DNA from: Oscillospiraceae bacterium
GTDB taxonomy: Bacteria; Bacillota; Clostridia; Oscillospirales; Oscillospiraceae
Direction: 5' to 3'
DNA length: 64,000 nucleotides
NCBI GenBank assembly: GCA_015067615.1
Contig: SVMD01000010.1
Location: 1 to 64,000 of the forward strand
The position numbers were made by a program, and so were the translations under genes. Under the pieces are notes generated by a model. That model searched no databases. It was given only the letters and a program-made list of their open reading frames with translations, and was not told the origin of the DNA. Numbering within the stretch: position 1 is the stretch's first letter; each line of letters opens with the position of its first letter. Positions 59,453 through 64,000 of the stretch are shown here, piece by piece.

Positions 59453-61342
59453 TTAGTTCTTATGCATCTGCTGCTTCTGGTACTGGAGGGTATAGAGGTT
59501 ATAGTAATTGCCCTTCAGCTTCAGAAGCTCCTGATGGTTGCCCTGCTCCAGGATCTCGCCATGGGACAGCAGGATGATATTGTCGGAGTGCTGGATGGTG
59601 GAAAGCCGGTGGGCCACGATCAGCATGGTACCGATGTTCTTCATCTTCTCCAGAGAATCCTGGATCAGAATTTCGGTCTCCGTGTCGATGTTGGCGGTGG
59701 CCTCGTCCAGGATCATGACGGAGGGCTTGTGGACGATGGTCCGGGCAAAGCTCAGCAGCTGACGCTGACCGGCGGAGAAATTGTTGCCCCGCTCACGGAC
59801 GGGCTCATCCAGGCCCTTTTCCAGCTTGTTGATAAAGGAATCCGCATTGACATAGCGGCAGGCTTCCATGACTTCTTCGTCGGTGATATCCTCCTTGCGC
59901 AGGATGATATTGCTGCGGATATCGCCGGAGAACAGGAACACGTCCTGGAGCATCTGGCCGAAATGCTTGCGAAGAGAGGAGATCTTGATTTTCCGGATGT
60001 CGATGCCGTCGATGAGGATCTGGCCCTTCTGGATATCGTAGTTACGGCAGATCAGGCTCAGGATGGTGGTCTTGCCGGAGCCGGTGGAGCCCACGAAGGC
60101 CACGGTCTGCTTGGGCTCCACATGGAAGGACACACCCTTCAGGACCCACTCGCCGGGCTTATAGGCAAACCAGACGTCCTTAAACTCGATCTCGCCCTTG
60201 ATTTCCTCCAGCTCGATGGCGTCCTCTTCGTCCACCACCTGGGGAACCATGTCCAGGATGGTGAAGATCTTCTCGGCACCGGCAAAGGAGCGCTGCAGCA
60301 TGTCAAACTGCTCCGCCAGGGTCTGGATGGGGTTGAAGAACCGGCCGATGTACATATAGAAGGAGACCACGGTGGCGCTGGTGATGGTCTGACCCAGGAA
60401 GGAAGTGTCGTTGATATAGCCCTTGGCGCCGAAGTAGAACAGGCACATCTGGCTGGACACGAAGAGCATGTACACCATGGGCCGGAAGATGCCAAAGACA
60501 TACATCCGGTTGAACTTGGCCTTGCTCAGGGCGGCGGAGCGCTTGGCAAAGTCCTGGTACTTATTCTCCTCCTGGTTGAAGATCTGGGTGATCTTCATGC
60601 CGGAGAGGTTTTCGGACAGGTAGGTGTTCAGGTCCGTGGTGGCGTTGCTTACCGCCCGGTGGACCCGGCGGGAGAACTTCCGGAAAATCACGGTGAACAG
60701 CACTACAAAGGGCACAAAGCACAGGATCATCAGGGTCAGGGCGTAGTTGAGCATCAGCATGGCAGCCAGCACGCCCACCACCACCATGGAGTTCTTGCAC
60801 AGGGTCACCAGGATGTTGGTAAACAGGAAGGAAATATTGTTGGGGTCGTTGGTGACACGGGTCACCAGCTTGCCCACGGGGATATTGTTCAGCTGCTCGT
60901 GGGAGAGCTTTTCAATATGGGTAAAGGTGTCCAGACGGATCTGGGACAGGATCTTCTGACCGGTCTTCTGCAGGACCATAGCCTGCAGGTAGGTGCAGAC
61001 CAGGCTCACCACCAGAATGCCCGCGTAGATGGCCACCAGCTTGAACAGGTAGCTCAGCTCGAAGGGATCCTTGATGGTATCCTGAATGTGGCCGATCAGC
61101 AGGGGGGACAGCAGGTCGTAGACAATGGAGAAAAGCATGACGAAGAATACCAGCACGAAATTCTTCCAGTAGGGCTTGGCGTAGTGAAGCAGGCGGCCGA
61201 TGAGGACCTTGTCCTCCATATGCCGCTCGTTGTCGTCAAACTTCTCCTTGCTGCGCTGCAGGGCGATATAGGCCAGGATGAATACCAGTGCGAAGGTGCC
61301 GATGATGGCGCCCACGATCAGAACAGGCAAATACTCACGCAT
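59453..61342 (-). CDS. ABC exporter half-transporter (catalytic-site subunit)
   Basis: 629 aa: short N-terminal helix, six-helix exporter domain (about 55-340), ABC domain with Walker A GSTGSGKTT, signature FSAGQRQLL and Walker B VMILDEATANID with the catalytic Glu. Pairs with the next gene as a heterodimeric multidrug/lipid-type exporter. ATG at 61342 overlaps the upstream gene by 8 bp. Confidence 0.92.
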   Translation of the reverse strand: MREYLPVLIVGAIIGTFALVFILAYIALQRSKEKFDDNERHMEDKVLIGRLLHYAKPYWKNFVLVFFVMLFSIVYDLLSPLLIGHIQDTIKDPFELSYLFKLVAIYAGILVVSLVCTYLQAMVLQKTGQKILSQIRLDTFTHIEKLSHEQLNNIPVGKLVTRVTNDPNNISFLFTNILVTLCKNSMVVVGVLAAMLMLNYALTLMILCFVPFVVLFTVIFRKFSRRVHRAVSNATTDLNTYLSENLSGMKITQIFNQEENKYQDFAKRSAALSKAKFNRMYVFGIFRPMVYMLFVSSQMCLFYFGAKGYINDTSFLGQTITSATVVSFYMYIGRFFNPIQTLAEQFDMLQRSFAGAEKIFTILDMVPQVVDEEDAIELEEIKGEIEFKDVWFAYKPGEWVLKGVSFHVEPKQTVAFVGSTGSGKTTILSLICRNYDIQKGQILIDGIDIRKIKISSLRKHFGQMLQDVFLFSGDIRSNIILRKEDITDEEVMEACRYVNADSFINKLEKGLDEPVRERGNNFSAGQRQLLSFARTIVHKPSVMILDEATANIDTETEILIQDSLEKMKNIGTMLIVAHRLSTIQHSDNIILLSHGEILEQGNHQELLKLKGNYYNLYTLQYQKQQMHKN

Positions 61343-63113
61343 TGTGCTTACCTCCCTCTTCTTCCAGTTTCTGCAGATCCACCATCTTGCGGTACTCGGC
61401 ATTGGCCGCGTAGAGGTCCTCATGGGTGCCCACAGCAGCCAGAGCGCCGTCATCGATGAAGAGGATCTTATCCATCTGCTCGATGGTGGAGATCCGGTGG
61501 GCAATGAGGATGGTGGTCTTGCCTGCCCGGGTGGCCCGAAGATTTTCCAGAATGGTCCGCTCGGTCTTGGTATCCACGGCGGAGACGGAGTCGTCCAGGA
61601 TCAGGATGGGGGCATCCTTCATCAGGGCCCGGGCAATGGAGATGCGCTGCTTCTGGCCGCCGGAGACGGTGACACCCCGCTCGCCCAGAACGGTGCCGTA
61701 GCCCAGCTGGAACTCCTTGATGTTGCTGTCCACGTCCGCCAGCCGGGCGGCCTGGGTCACAGCGTCAAGGCTTCCCTTCCGGCCGAAGGAAATGTTGTTT
61801 TCAATGGTGTCGGAGAACAGGAAATTATCCTGGGGCACATAGGCGCAGGCGGCCCGGAGATCGTGGATGGAAACCTCATTCACATCCTGGCCGTCGATGA
61901 ACAGCGTGCCGTCGGGGACGTTGTAGGTCCGCAGGATCAGGTCCACCAGGGTGGTCTTGCCGGAGCCGGTCTTGCCCACCAGGCCCACATTCTCACCGGC
62001 CTGGATGGTAAAGGACACATTGCGCAGGGCATCGTACTCGCCGTCGGGGTAGCGGAAGGTCAGATCCCGGAACTCGATATCGCCCCGGACATTCTTCAGT
62101 TCCCGGACACCCTCCCGGTCCTTCACATGGATGGGGGCTTCCAGCAGCTCGCCCAGGCGGTTCAGAGAGGCCTGACCACGGGAGGTCATGTCGATGAGCT
62201 CAGAAACCGCCATGATGGGCCAGACGATGGCGTTGAAATAGCCGATGAATTCCAGCAGCTGACCGGCATTGAAGGTGCCCTTGTATACCAGATAGCCGCC
62301 GTAGCCCAGGATGACGCAGATAACGCTTTCGACGAACATGGTCACCAGCACCCGCATCAGGACGGAAGCCTTGGTGTGATCCAGGTTGGCGTTCTCGTTT
62401 TCCACATTCAGCTTTTTGAAGGCCATCAGCTCCACGGCTTCCTTCACGAAGGCCTTGATGACGGCGATACCGGAGAAGCTCTCCTGGGAGAAATCACTCA
62501 GGCGGGAAAAGGCTGCCTGGCGGATATCCCACTTCTTCATCAGATACCGGCCCACCACCGTGGCGGAGGCCAGCAGGAAGGCCATGGGGATCAGGGAGAG
62601 GATGGTCAGGGTGTGGTCCATTGCCCACATATTGCCCACGGCCAGAACTGCCATCAGCACCGCGTCAAAGAACATCATGACGCCCCAGCCGAAGCACTCC
62701 TGGACGGTGTCCAGGTCATTGGTGAACAGACTCATCAGGTCGCCCACCTTGTTTACCTGGTAGTACTCCCGGCTCAGGTCCTTGGCGTGATTGAACATCT
62801 TGTTGCGAAGCTCCTCCTCCAGCCGCACAGCGGAACCGAAGAAGCAGATACGCCACAGGAAGCGGCCAAAGACTATGGCCAGAATGACCTTGACCATGGG
62901 CATACAGATGTGATCCAGCAGGAAGTCCATGTCAAAGGCCATGGGGACGCCGTCCACCATAACGACGCCTTCGTTGATACCGTTGACCACCATGCTGTAC
63001 AGCTTGGGGATCTCCAGCTGCAGATAGTCCACCATCACCAGCGCAGCCAGGCCGAAGAGCAGCCAGGGTGCATACTTCAGATAATAGCGGTTAATATGCT
63101 TGCCGAATATCAT
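61335..63113 (-). CDS. ABC exporter half-transporter (degenerate-site subunit)
   Basis: 592 aa: six-helix domain (about 15-310), ABC domain with GKTGSGKTT, canonical signature VSGGQKQRI, but Walker B ILILDDSVSAVD with Asp in place of the catalytic Glu. That is the known pattern of the degenerate half in heterodimeric exporters such as TM287/288 or BmrCD. First gene of the pair. AAGG upstream of the ATG at 63113; MERKEIH may be a short alternative start. Confidence 0.92.
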   Translation of the reverse strand: MIFGKHINRYYLKYAPWLLFGLAALVMVDYLQLEIPKLYSMVVNGINEGVVMVDGVPMAFDMDFLLDHICMPMVKVILAIVFGRFLWRICFFGSAVRLEEELRNKMFNHAKDLSREYYQVNKVGDLMSLFTNDLDTVQECFGWGVMMFFDAVLMAVLAVGNMWAMDHTLTILSLIPMAFLLASATVVGRYLMKKWDIRQAAFSRLSDFSQESFSGIAVIKAFVKEAVELMAFKKLNVENENANLDHTKASVLMRVLVTMFVESVICVILGYGGYLVYKGTFNAGQLLEFIGYFNAIVWPIMAVSELIDMTSRGQASLNRLGELLEAPIHVKDREGVRELKNVRGDIEFRDLTFRYPDGEYDALRNVSFTIQAGENVGLVGKTGSGKTTLVDLILRTYNVPDGTLFIDGQDVNEVSIHDLRAACAYVPQDNFLFSDTIENNISFGRKGSLDAVTQAARLADVDSNIKEFQLGYGTVLGERGVTVSGGQKQRISIARALMKDAPILILDDSVSAVDTKTERTILENLRATRAGKTTILIAHRISTIEQMDKILFIDDGALAAVGTHEDLYAANAEYRKMVDLQKLEEEGGKHNA

Positions 63114-63153
63114 ATGTATTTCCTTTCTTTCCATATTTATTTTAACTGGAGGG

Positions 63154-63182
63154 ATTATAGCATATCCGGAAGTTTTTGACAA
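63154..63182 (-). promoter_or_regulatory. ABC exporter operon promoter
   Basis: TTGTCA (63177-63182), 17 bp, TATAAT (63154-63159). Confidence 0.8.
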
Positions 63183-63234
63183 TGGGGGCAGAAGAAAAAA
63201 GTTGCACCTGCAACAAAGCGTTTTCCGCCAGAGC

Positions 63235-63478
63235 GATAAATTGTCGTTTAGCTTAATACCTTCCCCCTGGGGGGAAGGTGGCCCGAAGGGTGGTGCTCCG
63301 CGCAGCGAATCAAAATCAATCGCTTGCCGGTGGCAAGCGCACCACAACAAAAGGATGAGGGGACAGTAGCAGGAAAACTGTTGCATTTCCGGTCATCGCA
63401 GGGTGGTCCCCTCATCAGTCACCGCTTACGCGGTGCCAGCTTCCCCCCAGGGGGAAGCTCTTGTAAACGATAATTTAC
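63235..63478. repeat. TIR repeat copy 14 (class I, inverted) with nested insertion
   Basis: GATAAATTGTCGTTTA ... TAAACGATAATTTA. Matches copy 7 except for the extra 62 bp at 63291-63352. Confidence 0.92.
63291..63352. repeat. Nested hairpin element, copy c
   Basis: Begins TGGTGCTCCGCGCAGCGAAT, hairpin CGCTTGCC-GGT-GGCAAGCG, ends GCACCACAACAAAA. Splits GGCCCGAAGGG from GGATGAGGGG. Hairpin arms differ from copy b but stay paired. Confidence 0.85.
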
Positions 63479-63486
63479 CGCAGCCA

Positions 63487-63515
63487 TTGCGCATTTCCCA
63501 TCTGTATGGTATGAT
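63487..63515 (+). promoter_or_regulatory. Promoter of the DUF4349 lipoprotein gene
   Basis: TTGCGC (63487-63492), 17 bp, TATGAT (63510-63515). Confidence 0.55.
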
Positions 63516-63551
63516 AAACATGACCAAAATTATAAAAAGGAGGAACGAAAA

Positions 63552-64000
63552 ATGAAGGTAAGAAAACTGTTCGCCCCGCTGCTGGTGCTTATGCTGCTTC
63601 TGTCCCTGACCGCCTGCGGCGGAAGCGCCACTGCGGAAGACAACTACTACTCTGCCGAAATGGACATGGCTCCCGGCGCCGCTCCGGAAGAGGGTCTGAG
63701 CAAGTCTGAAGTCACCACCGACACCCAGCTGCCCACGGACCGGAAGCTGATCCGCACCATCGACATCCAGGCCGAGGCCGAGGATATGGACGCCCTGACC
63801 CAGGACCTGACCGCCCGGATCACCGCCCTGGGCGGCTATGTGGAAGCCAAGAATCTCTACAACGGCAGCACCTACTCCGGCTACATCCGCCGGAACATGT
63901 CCATGACCGTCCGGATTCCCGCGGACAAGGCCGATGAATTCATCAGCCGGGTCAGTGAGAATTCCAACATCGTCTCCTCCACGGAACATATTGACGATGT
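63552..64000 (+). CDS. DUF4349-type lipoprotein, 3' end outside window
   Basis: 149 codons visible, open to the window edge. Signal peptide with lipobox LTAC (Cys about 20). Then a low-complexity stretch and the start of a DUF4349 domain (DRKLIRTIDIQAEAEDM, ITALGGYVEAKNLYNGSTYS, MTVRIPADKADEFI). The function of this family is unknown. AAAGGAGG 8 bases before the ATG. Confidence 0.85.
   Translation, partial: MKVRKLFAPLLVLMLLLSLTACGGSATAEDNYYSAEMDMAPGAAPEEGLSKSEVTTDTQLPTDRKLIRTIDIQAEAEDMDALTQDLTARITALGGYVEAKNLYNGSTYSGYIRRNMSMTVRIPADKADEFISRVSENSNIVSSTEHIDD

Noticed and set aside
59462..63179. Two very long plus-strand frames opposite the ABC exporter genes
   Set aside because: Gly/His/Gln-rich shadows; the minus-strand genes have all ABC motifs.

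Overview
The window looks like chromosomal DNA of an anaerobic, spore-forming-lineage Clostridia, most likely a gut Oscillospiraceae-type bacterium (inference). The reasons are a sigma-G gene, a YlmC/YmxH sporulation-type protein, a six-gene Rnf complex, a PPi-type phosphofructokinase, ECF S-components under riboswitches, Firmicutes-style Shine-Dalgarno sites and a GC-rich genome with promoters close to TTGACA-17-TATAAT. No rRNA, CRISPR array or prophage was seen.

Layout. 1-2.6 kb is the end of an integrative element (primase/helicase and tyrosine integrase) seated against the 3' end of tRNA-Ala(GGC). 2.8-11 kb holds pcp, an AraC regulator, galK, a DUF362 ferredoxin protein and a TAXI-TRAP transporter. 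11.2-16 kb holds tsf-rpsB, ymxH, sigG, a dense DnaA-box cluster and rpsT. 16-25.8 kb holds recG, a surface LRR protein, gpmI, the asp23-fakA pair, a YihY protein and a DUF5685/J-domain pair. 25.8-31 kb is rnfCDGEAB on the minus strand. 31-35 kb is a MoxR-DUF58-transglutaminase operon. 35.2-36.4 kb is a cobalamin-riboswitch ECF unit. 37-48 kb is rich in drug-handling genes (MarR-MATE, an Lsa-like ABC-F with a leader-peptide attenuator, a second MATE, a Uup-like ABC-F). 48-49 kb is TPP riboswitch-thiT. 50-53 kb is the divergent pair PPi-PFK / class II aldolase, then a deformylase. 54-64 kb holds a DUF4304 protein, a prolyl-tRNA deacylase, an esterase, a DD-carboxypeptidase, an rRNA/tRNA methyltransferase, a PNPOx-like protein, a heterodimeric ABC exporter and the start of a DUF4349-type lipoprotein.

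Two layers of non-coding structure run through the intergenic spaces. First, 14 copies of 160-265 bp repeats all end in the same inverted motif, GATAAATTATCGTTTA / TAAACGATAATTTATC, although their interiors fall into different families; three copies carry a second, about 60 bp hairpin element inserted inside them.

Second, and most interesting, three intergenic regions (37.6-38.1, 43.0-43.5 and 53.2-54.1 kb) share a divergent cassette that I do not recognise. On one side a promoter TTGAAA-17-TATTAT drives a transcript with an invariant start containing a strong ribosome site and the three-codon ORF Met-Tyr-Arg-stop. A variable A-rich stretch of 126-567 nt follows, then a second strong ribosome site with a 9-codon ORF (MLD-T/N-KN...), whose stop codon lies in the stem of a long terminator hairpin. 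On the other side a TTGAC(A/T)-17-TAT(G/A)(C/G)T promoter fires the opposite way into a hairpin-plus-U-run placed almost at +1, ahead of an ordinary gene (YgjP-like protease, DUF1232 protein, peptide deformylase).
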